DNA of 64,000 bases from an uncultured Verrucomicrobiota bacterium (GTDB lineage: Bacteria; Verrucomicrobiota; Verrucomicrobiia; Opitutales; Opitutaceae), in contig CAIRBK010000083.1 of NCBI GenBank assembly GCA_903876795.1, positions 62,001 to 126,000 of the forward strand, written 5' to 3'. Of the stretch, positions 45,018 to 55,287 are shown one piece after another (the first letter of the stretch is position 1; each line of letters begins with the position of its first letter). The position numbers and the translations under genes are program-made. The notes beneath the pieces were generated by a model, which was not told where the DNA came from, did not search any database, and was given only the letters and a program-made list of their open reading frames with translations.

Positions 45018-45904
45018 CCGCCCACGATCTTTTCATCGAACCGTTCACGTTCGAGTTCATGCGGCGAGGCCTGCTCTCGGCCCTGCTGCTCAGCCTGAGC
45101 GGCGGCCTGCTCGGCTGCATCCTCGTGCTGCGGCGTCTCGCGCTGATGGGCGACGCCCTCTCCCACTCCCTGCTTCCGGGCGTGGCCATCGCCTACGCGC
45201 TCTTCGGCCCCACGCTGCCCGCGCTCTTCGGCGGAGCGCTCCTCGCCGGCCTGCTCACCGCGGTGGGCAGCGCTTTGCTCAGCCGGCTGACGCGCGTGAA
45301 GGAGGACGCCGCCTTCGGCTCGTTGTTCATCATCCTCTTCGCCCTCGGCGTCGCGGTGGTGAGCACGCTCCGTTCGCGCATCGACCTGATGCATTTCCTC
45401 TTTGGCAACATCCTCGGCGTGAGCTCGGCCGACCTCCGGCTCGCCGCCCTCACCAGCGCGACGACGCTGGTGGTGTTCGTCGTGTTTTACCGGCCCATAC
45501 TGCTGGAAACCTTCGACCCGGTCTTCCTCCGCGCCACCGGCGGTCGCGGCGGGCTCGTCCATGTCGGCATCCTCTGCCTCACCGTGCTCAACCTCATAGC
45601 CGCGCTTCAGGCCATGGGCATCGTGCTCTCGCTCGGGCTGTTCCTGTTGCCCGCGGTCACCGCCTACCTCTGGTGCGACCGGCTGGGGCGGATGCTCGCT
45701 CTGTCGGTGGCTCTGGCGCTCGCGGGCTCGGTGCTCGGCATCCTCGGCAGCTACCACCTCGGCCTGGCCAGCGGCGCAAGCATAGTGCTGAGCCTCGGGG
45801 TGTTTTTCCTGTTCTCGGCCGCTTTCAGCCCGCGCTACGGGTTCGGCGTGCTCATTTTGCAAAAACTCCGTGCCGGCAAAGCCGTGTTGCACGATACCCG
45901 CTGA
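45014..45904 (+). CDS. zinc/manganese ABC transporter permease
   Basis: 297 residues from the ATG at 45014. About eight to nine helices; GCILVLRRLALMGDALSHSLLPG is the ABC-3 family signature and ASGASIVLSLGVFFLFSAAF is its C-terminal hallmark. It takes zinc or manganese delivered by the binding protein. A metal-responsive regulator gene is not in the window. Confidence 0.9.
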   Translation: MTAHDLFIEPFTFEFMRRGLLSALLLSLSGGLLGCILVLRRLALMGDALSHSLLPGVAIAYALFGPTLPALFGGALLAGLLTAVGSALLSRLTRVKEDAAFGSLFIILFALGVAVVSTLRSRIDLMHFLFGNILGVSSADLRLAALTSATTLVVFVVFYRPILLETFDPVFLRATGGRGGLVHVGILCLTVLNLIAALQAMGIVLSLGLFLLPAVTAYLWCDRLGRMLALSVALALAGSVLGILGSYHLGLASGASIVLSLGVFFLFSAAFSPRYGFGVLILQKLRAGKAVLHDTR

Positions 45905-45925
45905 GCCGCGAGACTTGGCGTTTCC

Positions 45926-46840
45926 ATGTCCTCGCCCGACCTCGCCGCCGTCAAAGCCTATCTCCTCGACCTGCAGGACCGCATCTGCCGCGCCCTTGAA
46001 TCCGAGGACGGCACCGCGCGCTTCGCCGAGGACCTCTGGACGCGCGCCGAAGGCGGCGGCGGTCGCTCCCGCGTTCTGGCCGACGGTCCCATCCTTGAGA
46101 AAGCCGGCGTCGGTTTTTCCCATGTGTTCGGCTCGCAACTCCCGCCCTCCGCCTCCGCCCACCGCCCCGAGCTGGCCGGCAAACCGTGGCAGGCGCTCGG
46201 CGTCTCTCTGGTCATCCATCCGCGCAACCCCTATGTGCCCACCAGCCACGCCAACGTGCGCTTCTTCATCGCCGATCCCGAGGGCGCCCACCCCGTCTGG
46301 TGGTTCGGCGGCGGCTTCGACCTCACGCCCTACTACGGCTTCGAGGATGACTGCGTCCACTGGCACCGCGTCGCCCGGGACGCCGTCTCGCCCTTCGGAG
46401 CCGATCTCCATCCCAAGTGGAAAAAGTGGTGCGACGACTATTTCTACCTGAAGCACCGGGGCGAGCCGCGCGGCGTCGGCGGTCTCTTTTTCGACGACTT
46501 CAACGCCCTCGGCTTCGACCAAAGTTTCGCCGTCCTGCGCGCCGTGGGCGACGCCTACATCCCGGCCTATCTTCCCATCGTCGCGAAACGCAAGGCCGCC
46601 TCCTACTCGGAACGCGAGCGCGACTGGCAGTTGTATCGGCGCGGTCGTTACGTGGAGTTCAACCTGGTCTGGGACCGCGGCACCCACTTCGGCCTGCAAA
46701 GCGGCGGCCGCACCGAATCCATCCTCATGAGCCTCCCGCCGCTGGTGACGTTCAAATACAACCACGCCCCCGCCCCCGGCAGCGAAGAGGCCCGGCTGCA
46801 TTCCGACTTCCTCCGCCCTCGCGACTGGCTCGACGCCTGA
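45926..46840 (+). CDS. hemF: oxygen-dependent coproporphyrinogen III oxidase
   Basis: 304 residues. [32 protein letters not shown] and [20 protein letters not shown] are conserved HemF motifs with the catalytic aspartate and arginine regions. It converts coproporphyrinogen III to protoporphyrinogen IX using oxygen. It is 35 bases upstream of hemE. Confidence 0.95.
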   Translation: MSSPDLAAVKAYLLDLQDRICRALESEDGTARFAEDLWTRAEGGGGRSRVLADGPILEKAGVGFSHVFGSQLPPSASAHRPELAGKPWQALGVSLVIHPRNPYVPTSHANVRFFIADPEGAHPVWWFGGGFDLTPYYGFEDDCVHWHRVARDAVSPFGADLHPKWKKWCDDYFYLKHRGEPRGVGGLFFDDFNALGFDQSFAVLRAVGDAYIPAYLPIVAKRKAASYSERERDWQLYRRGRYVEFNLVWDRGTHFGLQSGGRTESILMSLPPLVTFKYNHAPAPGSEEARLHSDFLRPRDWLDA

Positions 46841-46875
46841 GATGCCCGCCGCTCACGACCCGCCACTCCCGCCCA

Positions 46876-47907
46876 ATGACCTCCCGCGACCGTTTCCTCT
46901 CCGCCCTCGCCTGCCAGCCGCTCGACCGGCCGCCTCTCTGGGTCATGCGCCAGGCCGGCCGCTACCTGCCCGAATACCGCGCGCTCAAGGCGCAATCGTC
47001 CTTCGTCCACATGGTGCAGACGCCCGCGCTCGCGGCCGAGGTCACGCTCCAGCCGCTCCGCCGTTTCCCCGGGCTCGACGCCGCCATTCTTTTCTCCGAC
47101 ATCCTCGTAATCCCCGAGGCCCTCGGCCAGCCCTACAGTTTCCGCGACGGCGGCGGCATCGCCATGGACCGCCGCATCTCCACCCGCGCCGACATCGACG
47201 CCCTCTCACCCGTCACGGCGGTCCCCGAGAAACTCGCCTACGTGGCCGACACGCTGCGCCTGCTCAAATCCGAACTGGCCGGCTCCAAAATGCTCCTCGG
47301 TTTCGGCGGCTCTCCCTGGACCCTGGCCACCTACATGGTCGAAGGCGGCAGCTCCGACGACTTCGAGCGCATCAAGCTCCTCTTCTACACCGACCGCGCC
47401 ACCTTCGACGCGCTCCTCGAAAAACTCACCGAGGCGCTGCTCGTTTATTTCCAGATGCAGATCGCCGCCGGGGCCGACGCGATCCAGATCTTTGATTCGT
47501 GGGGCGGCCTGGTCGCCGGGGCCGACTACGAGGCCGCGTCCTTGAAATGGATCCGTCGCATCGTCGCCGCGTTGCCCGCCGATTTCCCGGTCATCCTCTA
47601 TGCCAAGGGCACCGCGTCGCACCTCACCGACCAGGCGTTTTCCGGTGTGCGCGCCATCAGCGTGGACTGGACTTGCGACCTCGCGATCGTCCGCCGCACG
47701 TTGCCCGCCAACGTCGCCGTGCAGGGCAACCTCGACCCCGTGCTCATGCAGACCACGCCCGGGATCGTGGCCCGCGAAACCGCCCGCCTGCTCGAATCGA
47801 TGCGGGGCTCGGCCGGACACGTCTTCAACCTCGGCCACGGCATCACCCCGCAGGCCAAAATCGAGTGCATGCAGGCGCTCATCGACACCGTCACCGGCTG
47901 GAAATGA
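46876..47907 (+). CDS. hemE: uroporphyrinogen decarboxylase
   Basis: Start at the ATG at 46876 (MTSRDRFLSALACQPLDRPP), 343 residues. WVMRQAGRYLPEYRALK and LFSDILVIPEALG (catalytic aspartate) are the standard motifs. IQIFDSWGGLV and QGNLDPVLM follow. The longer frame upstream is read-through of the hemF region. It makes coproporphyrinogen III, the substrate of HemF. Confidence 0.95.
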   Translation: MTSRDRFLSALACQPLDRPPLWVMRQAGRYLPEYRALKAQSSFVHMVQTPALAAEVTLQPLRRFPGLDAAILFSDILVIPEALGQPYSFRDGGGIAMDRRISTRADIDALSPVTAVPEKLAYVADTLRLLKSELAGSKMLLGFGGSPWTLATYMVEGGSSDDFERIKLLFYTDRATFDALLEKLTEALLVYFQMQIAAGADAIQIFDSWGGLVAGADYEAASLKWIRRIVAALPADFPVILYAKGTASHLTDQAFSGVRAISVDWTCDLAIVRRTLPANVAVQGNLDPVLMQTTPGIVARETARLLESMRGSAGHVFNLGHGITPQAKIECMQALIDTVTGWK

Positions 47908-48067
47908 CCCGTCGAAACCGGGGCAACCCGTGCCTTGAGAATCGCAACCATTGGCAAGGGTGTGATTCGGAAAAAATCGGGTCGGCGTGAGCGGAGTTCG
48001 ACGACCTGAGTTATTTCAGAAACACATCCTAGTCCCGTTCCCGTTTTTCATGTATTTCGTTTAGCCC

Positions 48068-49439
48068 GTGGGCAACTCCTCCGCACAACTTCCCGTCGCG
48101 ATCATCGGTGGCGGCATCACCGGCCTCTCCGCCGCGCACCGCCTGGCCCGCCAGGGCCGCGCCTTCCGGCTCTTCGATGCCTCCTCGCGCCTGGGGGGCA
48201 ACATCCGCACCGAGCGCGACGGCGGCTGGTTGCTTGAGGCCGGCCCCAACTCCCTTCAACTCACCCCGGCCGTAGCCGCCCTCTGCGCCGAGTTGGACCT
48301 GCAACCGCTCACCGCCTCGCCCGAGGCGAAAAACCGCTACATCCTCCGCGGGGGAATCCCCCTCGCCGCACCCGCGTCGCCTCCCGGGTTTTTCAAATCC
48401 CCTTTGTTCTCCCCGCTTGGCAAGCTCCGCGCCCTGGGCGACCTGTTCCGGCGACCGGTCGCGCGCCCCGCCGACATCAGTCTGGCCGACTTCGGCGCCG
48501 CTCACTTCGGGCGTGAATTGGTGGACTACGGACTGAGCCCGTTCGTCTCGGGTGTCTACGCAGGCGACATCCATAAGCTGTCCGCCCGGCACAGTTTCCC
48601 GTCGTTGTGGTCTGCCGAGCGTGTCCACGGCTCGATCATTCGCGGCATGATGGCGGCGTCCAAGGCCAAGCGCGCGCGGCGAACCTTCCGGCCCGCCCCC
48701 GATCGTGAGTTTTGCCGGTGGCCTCGAAACGCTTCCCCGCGCCCTGGCCGCCCGCCTCCCGGCCGGCAGCGTGGAACTCGACGCCCGCGTGACCCGCCTC
48801 GTTCCGGGCCGGCCTTGGACCTTGGTATGGAACCGACCCGGCCAACCGGCGCAGACCGAGACTTTCGCCGCCGTGCTCCTCGCGTTGCCCGCCGCCGCGC
48901 TGGCCGCGCTGGCCGTCGGAGCCGACGGAGAGCACCCGCTCGGCGGACTCGGCGCGATCGAATACCCGCCGGTCTCCTCGCTTTTCCTGGGCTTTAATCG
49001 CGACCAGGTGACCCACCCGCTGGACGGCTTCGGCCTGCTGATCCCGCCGGTAGAACACCGCGTCCCTCTCGGTGTGTTGTTCAACTCCACGCTTTTTCCC
49101 GGCCGCGCCCCGGCCGGGCACGTCGCCCTCACCGTGATGACCGGCGGCGCGCTCCGCCCCGAACTCGCCCGTCTGGACGACACCGCGTTGCTCACCCGGG
49201 TGCGCGGCGACCTGGCCGAGATTCTCGGGGTCGGCGGCGAGCCGGTGTTCGTCCGCAGCCACGTCTGGCCGCACGCCATCCCGCAATACAACCTCGGCTA
49301 CGAGCGTTTCCTCGACCTGATCGCCCGCACCGAGGCCGATCTGCCGGGCCTGCTCGTCGGCGGCCACATACGCGACGGCATTTCCGTGCCCGCCTGCCTG
49401 GCCGCCGGCGAAAAACTCGCCGCCCGCGCCACCTCGTAA
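48068..49439 (+). pseudogene. hemY: protoporphyrinogen oxidase (HemY type), split by a frameshift
   Basis: GTG start at 48068. The first frame encodes the FAD motif IIGGGITGLSAAHRLARQG, SSRLGGNIRTERDGGWLLEAGPNS and the substrate-domain core. Near 48671-48680, in the run CGCGCGCGGC, the frame shifts by one. The second part resumes at once with SFAGGLETLPRALA and continues to a normal HemY C-terminus (LVGGHIRDGISVPAC). A sequencing error in the GC run is as likely as a real mutation. If real, this haem step needs another enzyme (HemG or HemJ). Confidence 0.8.
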
Positions 49440-49514
49440 ACACCGCGAAAACGAGGTGTTCGCGGGCCTTGACTCAGGTGGGGCGGAGGGTAGCCTTCGC
49501 CGCTTTTCTTTGGC

Positions 49515-52397
49515 ATGGCGCAAGACCTGAAAGACACCCTCCAGCTTCCCAAGACCGATTTCCCCATGCGGGCCAATCTCGTGCAGCGCGAGCCTTCCCG
49601 CCTCGCCCACTGGGAGAAGCTCGACCTCTACGCCGCCATCCAGCGCAAACACGCCGCATCCGCCAAGACGTTCGTCCTCCACGACGGACCGCCCTTCACC
49701 AACGGCGACGTCCACATCGGCACCGCGCTCAACAAGACGCTCAAGGACATCACCCTCCGCTACAAATCCCTCCGCGGCTACCGCACACCCTACGTGCCCG
49801 GCTGGGACTGCCACGGCCTCCCCATCGAGCAAAAGGTCATGCGCCAGCTCCAGGCCGAGAACAAACAGGTCTCGACCGCCGAGATGCGCTCCCTCTGCGA
49901 CTCGTTTTCCGAGAACTGGATCGCCACGCAGACCAAGCAGTTCAAGCGCCTCGGCGTCCTCGCCGACTGGAAACACGAGTACAAAACCAAGGCCCCCGCC
50001 TACGAGGCCGACATCATCCGCACCTTCTCTTCGTTCGTCGAAAAGGACCTCGTTTACCGCTCCAAGAAACCCGTTTACTGGTCTATCCCGTTCGAGACCG
50101 CCCTCGCCGAGGCCGAAATCGAATACAAAGACCACGTCTCGACCGCCATCTGGGTGAAGTTCGCCGTCCCCGCCGCCGAGGCCGCGAAGTTCAACCTGCC
50201 GACCGACAAACCGCTTTCCATCGTCATCTGGACAACCACGCCCTGGACGATCCCCGCCAACCTGGCGATCGCGTTGCATCCGGAAGTGGACTACGCGGCG
50301 GCCGATCTGGGAGCGGAACGCATCATTGTCGCCGAGCTGTTGCTCGGTTCAGTGCTGGCCGCCGCCAAGATAGAAACAAAGCCCTTCGTAAACGCCAAAG
50401 TCAAAGGCGCGGAACTCGCCGGCCTAGCCGCCCGCCATCCCTTCATCGACCGAGCCTCGCCCGTCGTTCTCGCCGACTACGTCACGACCGACTCCGGCAC
50501 CGGTGCCGTCCACACTGCGCCCGGCCACGGTGCCGAGGACTACCTCACCGGACTCCGCTGCCAGCTCGACATCTACTGTCCCGTCGGCGCCGATGGCCGC
50601 TACCTTGACGACGGCCAGGTGCCCGCCGACCTCGTCGGCATCAGCACGCTCGAAAGCATCGAGGACATCGCCGCCAAGAAGCCCTCGCCCGCCAACCTCG
50701 CGGTCCTCAAAAAACTCGCCGCCGCCGGCGCCCTCCTCGCCAAGGCCAAGTACAACCACAGCTACCCGCATTGCTGGCGTTCCAAGACCCCGATCATCTT
50801 CCGCGCCGTCGATCAGTGGTTCGTCAGCCTCGACCGCACCGGCTCCGACGATCTGAAATCTCAAATTGCAAATCTTCAATCGCCGCGGAGCGCCGCCCTG
50901 GCGGCGATCAGCGGCGTGCAGTGGGTCCCCGCCTGGGGCGAGGCCCGCATCCGCGGCGCCGTCGAGGCCCGCCCCGACTGGTGCATCAGCCGCCAACGCT
51001 CCTGGGGCGTGCCCATCATCGCCTTCTACGACGCCGATAAAAACGCCTTCATCGACGCCGGCGTCATCCGCGCCGTCGCCGACAAAATCGCCACCCGCGG
51101 CACCAACTTCTGGTACGACGCCTCGCCCGCCGAGATCCTCGACGGCGTCACTCTCCACGCCGGCTGGCCCGACCCCTCCGCCCTCACCTGCGGCCGCGAC
51201 ACCCTCGACGTCTGGATCGACTCGGGCTCCTCCCACGCCGCCGTCCTCCGCAACCACCAAGGCGCCACCGCGTGGCCCGCCGATCTGTATCTGGAAGGCT
51301 CCGACCAGCACCGCGGCTGGTTCCAGTCCTCCCTGTGGACGAGCGTCATCGCCTTCGGCGGCGCCCCCTACAAAGCCGTGCTCACCCACGGCTTCATCGT
51401 CGGCGAAGACGGCAAAAAAATCTCCAAGTCCGGCCAATACGAAAAGCCGCCGACCTCCGACAACTTCATCGCCCAATACGGCGCCGACGTCATCCGCTTC
51501 TGGATCGCCTCCCAGGATTTCACGCAGGACATCACCCTCTCCGAGAAAATCCTCAACTTCGCCGCCGAGGGCTACCGCAACCTGCGCAACACCCTGCGCT
51601 ACCAGCTCTCCACCCTCTGCGACTTCGACCCGGCCAAGGACGCCCTGCCCTGCGCGCAACTCGACACCCTCGACCGCTGGGCGCTCCACCAGACCGCCAG
51701 ACTCCTCGCCGACGCCACCGCCGCCTACGACGCCTACGAATACCACCGCGTCATCCAAGCCGTGAGCTCCTTCTGCGCCGTCACCCTCTCGGCCGTATAC
51801 CACGACATCCTCAAGGACCGTCTCTACACGCTCGGCACGACCAACCCGCTCCGCCGGTCTTCCCAGACCGCCATCCACCACATCTTCGGCGTTCTGGTCA
51901 AAATCCTCGCCCCGGTCCTCACCTTCACCGCCGACGAAGCCTGGGCCTACGCGACCGCCAAGACCGAGTTTACAAACGACCCGATCCACCTCCAGGACTG
52001 GCCCGTGGCCGACCCCGCGTGGTCCAATCCCGAGATCGAGGCCGACGTGGCCGCGCTCCTCAAGGTCCGCACGTTGGTCAACGAGGCCATCGAGCCCGCC
52101 CGCCAAGCCGGCAAGATCGGCAAATCCCTCGACGCCGTCATCACCCTCGCCGCAGACGCCGCCGACCCCGTTTTCAAGACGCTGGAAAAACACCGCGATT
52201 TCCTGCCCGAACTCTTTATCGTCTCGCATGTCACTCTTACGCCCGTCGCCGGTGCTCCGCTGGCGACGACCGTGCGCCACGGCGAGGAACTCGGCTATGT
52301 CCGCTGCCCCCGCTGCTGGCGCTGGGTGCCGGCGCTTGAGGCGACCGAACATGGGGATGTTTGCCCACGCTGCGCCGAAGCTTTGCACGCGCCTTAA
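49515..52397 (+). CDS. ileS: isoleucyl-tRNA synthetase
   Basis: 960 residues. DGPPFTNGDVHIGTALNK is the HIGH motif region, and GKKISKSGQ is the KMSKS loop. The editing domain contains TTTPWTIPANLAIALHPEVD, and the C-terminal zinc knuckle has CPRCWRW and CPRCAEAL. All catalytic regions are intact and the length is normal for bacteria. A short stretch near residue 455 (SQIANLQSPRSAALAAISG) looks like a local expansion. Confidence 0.95.
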   Translation: MAQDLKDTLQLPKTDFPMRANLVQREPSRLAHWEKLDLYAAIQRKHAASAKTFVLHDGPPFTNGDVHIGTALNKTLKDITLRYKSLRGYRTPYVPGWDCHGLPIEQKVMRQLQAENKQVSTAEMRSLCDSFSENWIATQTKQFKRLGVLADWKHEYKTKAPAYEADIIRTFSSFVEKDLVYRSKKPVYWSIPFETALAEAEIEYKDHVSTAIWVKFAVPAAEAAKFNLPTDKPLSIVIWTTTPWTIPANLAIALHPEVDYAAADLGAERIIVAELLLGSVLAAAKIETKPFVNAKVKGAELAGLAARHPFIDRASPVVLADYVTTDSGTGAVHTAPGHGAEDYLTGLRCQLDIYCPVGADGRYLDDGQVPADLVGISTLESIEDIAAKKPSPANLAVLKKLAAAGALLAKAKYNHSYPHCWRSKTPIIFRAVDQWFVSLDRTGSDDLKSQIANLQSPRSAALAAISGVQWVPAWGEARIRGAVEARPDWCISRQRSWGVPIIAFYDADKNAFIDAGVIRAVADKIATRGTNFWYDASPAEILDGVTLHAGWPDPSALTCGRDTLDVWIDSGSSHAAVLRNHQGATAWPADLYLEGSDQHRGWFQSSLWTSVIAFGGAPYKAVLTHGFIVGEDGKKISKSGQYEKPPTSDNFIAQYGADVIRFWIASQDFTQDITLSEKILNFAAEGYRNLRNTLRYQLSTLCDFDPAKDALPCAQLDTLDRWALHQTARLLADATAAYDAYEYHRVIQAVSSFCAVTLSAVYHDILKDRLYTLGTTNPLRRSSQTAIHHIFGVLVKILAPVLTFTADEAWAYATAKTEFTNDPIHLQDWPVADPAWSNPEIEADVAALLKVRTLVNEAIEPARQAGKIGKSLDAVITLAADAADPVFKTLEKHRDFLPELFIVSHVTLTPVAGAPLATTVRHGEELGYVRCPRCWRWVPALEATEHGDVCPRCAEALHAP

Positions 52398-52422
52398 TTC
52401 ATTTCCCTGTCATTTTATCATC

Positions 52423-53508
52423 ATGGCCAAAAAAACTAAAAAGCCCGCTCCCGCCCCTAAAAAAAAGCCCGTCGGCAAAAAAGTTAAACCGGCCGCCAAA
52501 CCCTCCTCCTCCAAGCCCATGAAACCGGCAAAATCATCTCCCAAAAAATCGTCCGCCAAGCCGGAGCCGCTTAAGTCGGCGGCCAAGGTGGCCGTTAAAC
52601 CTTCCAAGCCCTCTTCCGCATCGCCCAAGCCGGCTCCCAAGCCCGCCGCCGCCGTGAAGAAGCCGGTCACGCCCCCCGCCAAGCTCGTCTCGAAACCCGA
52701 AAAAATCGCCCCCAAGGTGTCTGAATCCAAAGCCAACTCCACGCCCAAGGACGACGAAAAGGCCTCCTCACGCGACGCCCTGCGCAGCCGCATCCTCCAG
52801 AAGAAGGGCCCGGTCCGGCCGATCGCCTTCTCGCTCGATGAGATCCGCGAAATCGCCAAAACCAACAAGCAGGACACCGAAACCCAGGCCGCCGCCAAGG
52901 TCTCCGCCAAGTCCACCAAGGTCCTCGACGCCGCCGCCCTGGCCAAACCCGCCCAGCCGCACCACATCAAGGCCGCCTCGCTCGCCGACATCTTCGGTTT
53001 CAACCCCCGAAAAAAGCAGATCCAGACCGACGATTCCGAGGAAATCCCGGAAAAATTCCGCCGCTATTACAAGCTCCTCCTTGAGCTCCGCAACCACCTC
53101 ACCGGCCAGATCGACACCCACTCCGAGGAGACCCTCAAGCGCTCGTCCAAGGACGACGCCGGCGATCTCTCCAGCTACGGCCAGCACATGGCCGACGCCG
53201 GCACCGACACCTTCGACCGCGACTTCGCCCTCTCCCTGGTGTCCTCCGAACAGGAAGCCCTCTCCGAGGTCGAGGCCGCGATCAAACGCATCAAGGACGG
53301 CAGCTACGGCGTCTGCGAAATCAGCCAGAAGCCCATCGCCAAGGAGCGCCTCCTGGCCGTGCCCTTCACCCGCTACTCGGCCGAGGCTCAAAAGGACATC
53401 GAGAAGAACCGCATGCGTTCCCGCACCCAGGCCGGCCTGTTCGGCGAACTGGGCGAAGAGGGCGCGACCCTGAGCGCCGGCGGTGGCGGCGACGACGGCG
53501 ACGAATAA
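52423..53508 (+). CDS. TraR/DksA-like protein with lysine-rich N-terminal tail and degenerate zinc finger
   Basis: Start ATG at 52423, 361 residues. The first 180 are rich in Lys, Pro, Ala and Ser (KKTKKPAPAPKKKP and similar), like a histone H1 tail. From about residue 210 a DksA-like coiled coil appears (YYKLLLELRNHLTGQI, DAGTDTFDRDFALSL). The C-terminal finger has YGVCEISQKPIAKERL and PFTRYSAEAQ: only the first cysteine of the usual four remains. Zinc binding is therefore unlikely. The neighbour lspA follows after two bases. Confidence 0.8.
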   Translation: MAKKTKKPAPAPKKKPVGKKVKPAAKPSSSKPMKPAKSSPKKSSAKPEPLKSAAKVAVKPSKPSSASPKPAPKPAAAVKKPVTPPAKLVSKPEKIAPKVSESKANSTPKDDEKASSRDALRSRILQKKGPVRPIAFSLDEIREIAKTNKQDTETQAAAKVSAKSTKVLDAAALAKPAQPHHIKAASLADIFGFNPRKKQIQTDDSEEIPEKFRRYYKLLLELRNHLTGQIDTHSEETLKRSSKDDAGDLSSYGQHMADAGTDTFDRDFALSLVSSEQEALSEVEAAIKRIKDGSYGVCEISQKPIAKERLLAVPFTRYSAEAQKDIEKNRMRSRTQAGLFGELGEEGATLSAGGGGDDGDE

Positions 53509-53510
53509 GC

Positions 53511-54065
53511 GTGTCTGCACTGCCCCCCCCCGCGCAACGCTCCCCAAGCGAGACCGGCTCCGTCCAGGCGCCTCTCTCCCGCTGGGAGCGCCTCCACACT
53601 TACCGCCTGCTCTGGTGGCTGGGTTTGATTGTTTTTTCCATCGATCAACTCACCAAGGCGTGGATCGCCGCCACCCTCCCCTACCCGACTTACGAACCCC
53701 CGGGCGCGATCACCGTGATCGACGGGTTTTTCTACATCACCCATGTGGGCAACACCGGGGCCGCGTGGAGCCTGTTTGCCGGCCAGACGACCATGCTGGC
53801 GATGCTCGCCCTGGTCACCCTGGGAGGCATTTATTTCTGGCGTCATACCCTGGAACTCAGGAAACGCCCGGTGCAACTCGCCTTCGGCCTGCTTTGCGGT
53901 GGCATCATCGGCAACCTCGTTGACCGCCTGCTTCACGGGCATGTGATCGACTTCCTCGATTTCCATTTCGGCAACTACGTTTACCCCACGTTCAACGTGG
54001 CCGACTGCGGCATCTGCGTGGGCGTGGGCATCTACCTCATCCACTCCCTGCGCGCCCCGCAGTGA
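53511..54065 (+). CDS. lspA: lipoprotein signal peptidase (signal peptidase II)
   Basis: 184 residues starting with GTG at 53511. Four membrane helices; the catalytic aspartates are in GNLVDRLLHGHVIDF and TFNVADCGI, and NTGAAWSLFAG is the conserved N-T-G-A-A motif. It cleaves lipoprotein signal peptides after lipidation. It follows the DksA-like gene by two bases, so the two are cotranscribed. Confidence 0.93.
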   Translation: MSALPPPAQRSPSETGSVQAPLSRWERLHTYRLLWWLGLIVFSIDQLTKAWIAATLPYPTYEPPGAITVIDGFFYITHVGNTGAAWSLFAGQTTMLAMLALVTLGGIYFWRHTLELRKRPVQLAFGLLCGGIIGNLVDRLLHGHVIDFLDFHFGNYVYPTFNVADCGICVGVGIYLIHSLRAPQ

Positions 54066-54112
54066 GTCGCCGGAAACCGGCGGACCCGCAATTGTCCTTC
54101 GTTTTATCCGTG

Positions 54113-54162
54113 GTAGCGCGAATAAACACGATCCGGACGAAACGGCTTCGCCGTTCCGCTAC
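54113..54162. repeat. palindromic repeat B, intergenic copy
   Basis: Ends GTAGCGCGAA and TTCCGCTAC (imperfect inverted), 50 bases, in the 260-base gap between lspA and the convergent dehydrogenase. It is similar in its ends and in GACGAAA/TTTCG pieces to the element inside rfbH. Confidence 0.5.
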
Positions 54163-54325
54163 GGATTTCCAACCTAGCGGAATCGCTGAACGATTTCGGT
54201 CTGGAGGTCATCGTCCAAGGTGTGTTTCTAAAATCACTCAGGTCGTCGAACTCTGAGAGTGAGAGAATAAGCCGGCTGGGCCGGCGTTGCCCTCGACGGC
54301 GCGAGGCGCCACTCCGGCGCCGTCC

Positions 54326-55150
54326 TCACCCGAGCAACTTGACCAACGCCGAGAAATCCTCGTCGCCCCAGCCGGCCCGTTCGGCCGCGGCCAGGCGGTC
54401 GCGCACCGTGTAGAGCACCGGAAAATCCTCGCAGCCGTTCATGCGCGAGGCCAGGCGCATGTCCTTGAGCATGTGTTTGACCGAAAACTGCGGCGCGAAA
54501 TCGCCCGCGCGGAGCTTGGGCTCCTTGAGCCTGGCCAGACCCGAATGGCCCACGTTTTTGGCCAGCGCCCCGAAAAAGACCTCGTCGGCCAAGCCCGCGC
54601 GGCGCGACAGCGTGAGTGCCTCCGACAAGGCCTGCATCTGCGCGGCGATGTTGAGGTTCATCGCCAGTTTGAGCGTCGCCGCCTGCCGGTGATCGCCGAC
54701 ATGCAGGCGCGCCTGCGAAACCAGGGCGAGCAACGACTCCAACTCGGCGACCAGTCCGGCCTCGCCCCCGAGATAGAACACGCTCTGCCGCTGCTCCGCC
54801 GCCGGCTTGCTGCCGGTAAAGGGCGCCTCCAGGTAGCGCGCCCCGGTCGCCAACACGAGGGCTCGAAACGCGTCGCTGCTCTGCGGATCGATGGTGCTCG
54901 ATTGCACGACCACCTTGCCCGGCCCGAGAGCGGGCAGGATGCGCTCGATCACCTCGCGCACCGCCGGCGGGTCGGCGACGACGATCTGCACGGCGTGGGC
55001 CGTCGAGGCGACGGACTCGGGCGACGCCTGCCACAGCGGGAAATCCGCCTGCGGCGTGCGATTCCACACCCCCGACAATACGCCGGCGTTTTCGTAATGC
55101 CGCGCCCATACGCCGCCGATGATACCCAGACCGATCACGCCGATTTTCAT
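54326..55150 (-). CDS. NAD(P)-dependent beta-hydroxyacid dehydrogenase family
   Basis: 274 residues. IGVIGLGIIGGVWARHYENAG is the Rossmann motif at the N-terminus. VVVQSSTIDPQSSDAFRAL and YLEAPFTGSKPAAEQ follow, and LKLAMNLNIAAQMQAL carries the catalytic lysine. Close relatives reduce succinic semialdehyde, glyoxylate or tartronate semialdehyde or oxidise 3-hydroxyisobutyrate; the substrate is open. It is a stand-alone gene. Confidence 0.85.
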   Translation of the reverse strand: MKIGVIGLGIIGGVWARHYENAGVLSGVWNRTPQADFPLWQASPESVASTAHAVQIVVADPPAVREVIERILPALGPGKVVVQSSTIDPQSSDAFRALVLATGARYLEAPFTGSKPAAEQRQSVFYLGGEAGLVAELESLLALVSQARLHVGDHRQAATLKLAMNLNIAAQMQALSEALTLSRRAGLADEVFFGALAKNVGHSGLARLKEPKLRAGDFAPQFSVKHMLKDMRLASRMNGCEDFPVLYTVRDRLAAAERAGWGDEDFSALVKLLG

Positions 55151-55287
55151 GGTTGGAAACTAGGGCGTCCGCTCAAGTCCGCAACTGCGGGCCGGCAGTT
55201 GGTCCCTAAAAATCTCCGCCGAGCCACCGCGCGAAAGCAGATTCCCGCCTGAAGGTGTGGCCGCGCTCCGCGTTTGGCGCGCTCCCC

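Noticed and set aside
44762-46801. 679-codon minus-strand frame opposite the metal ABC permease and hemF
   Set aside because: Mirror of two well-supported genes; composition is unlike a real protein.
48671-48680. Programmed ribosomal frameshift in hemY
   Set aside because: There is no slippery heptamer of the usual X-XXY-YYZ kind or downstream pseudoknot that I can see; an indel or a sequencing error is simpler.
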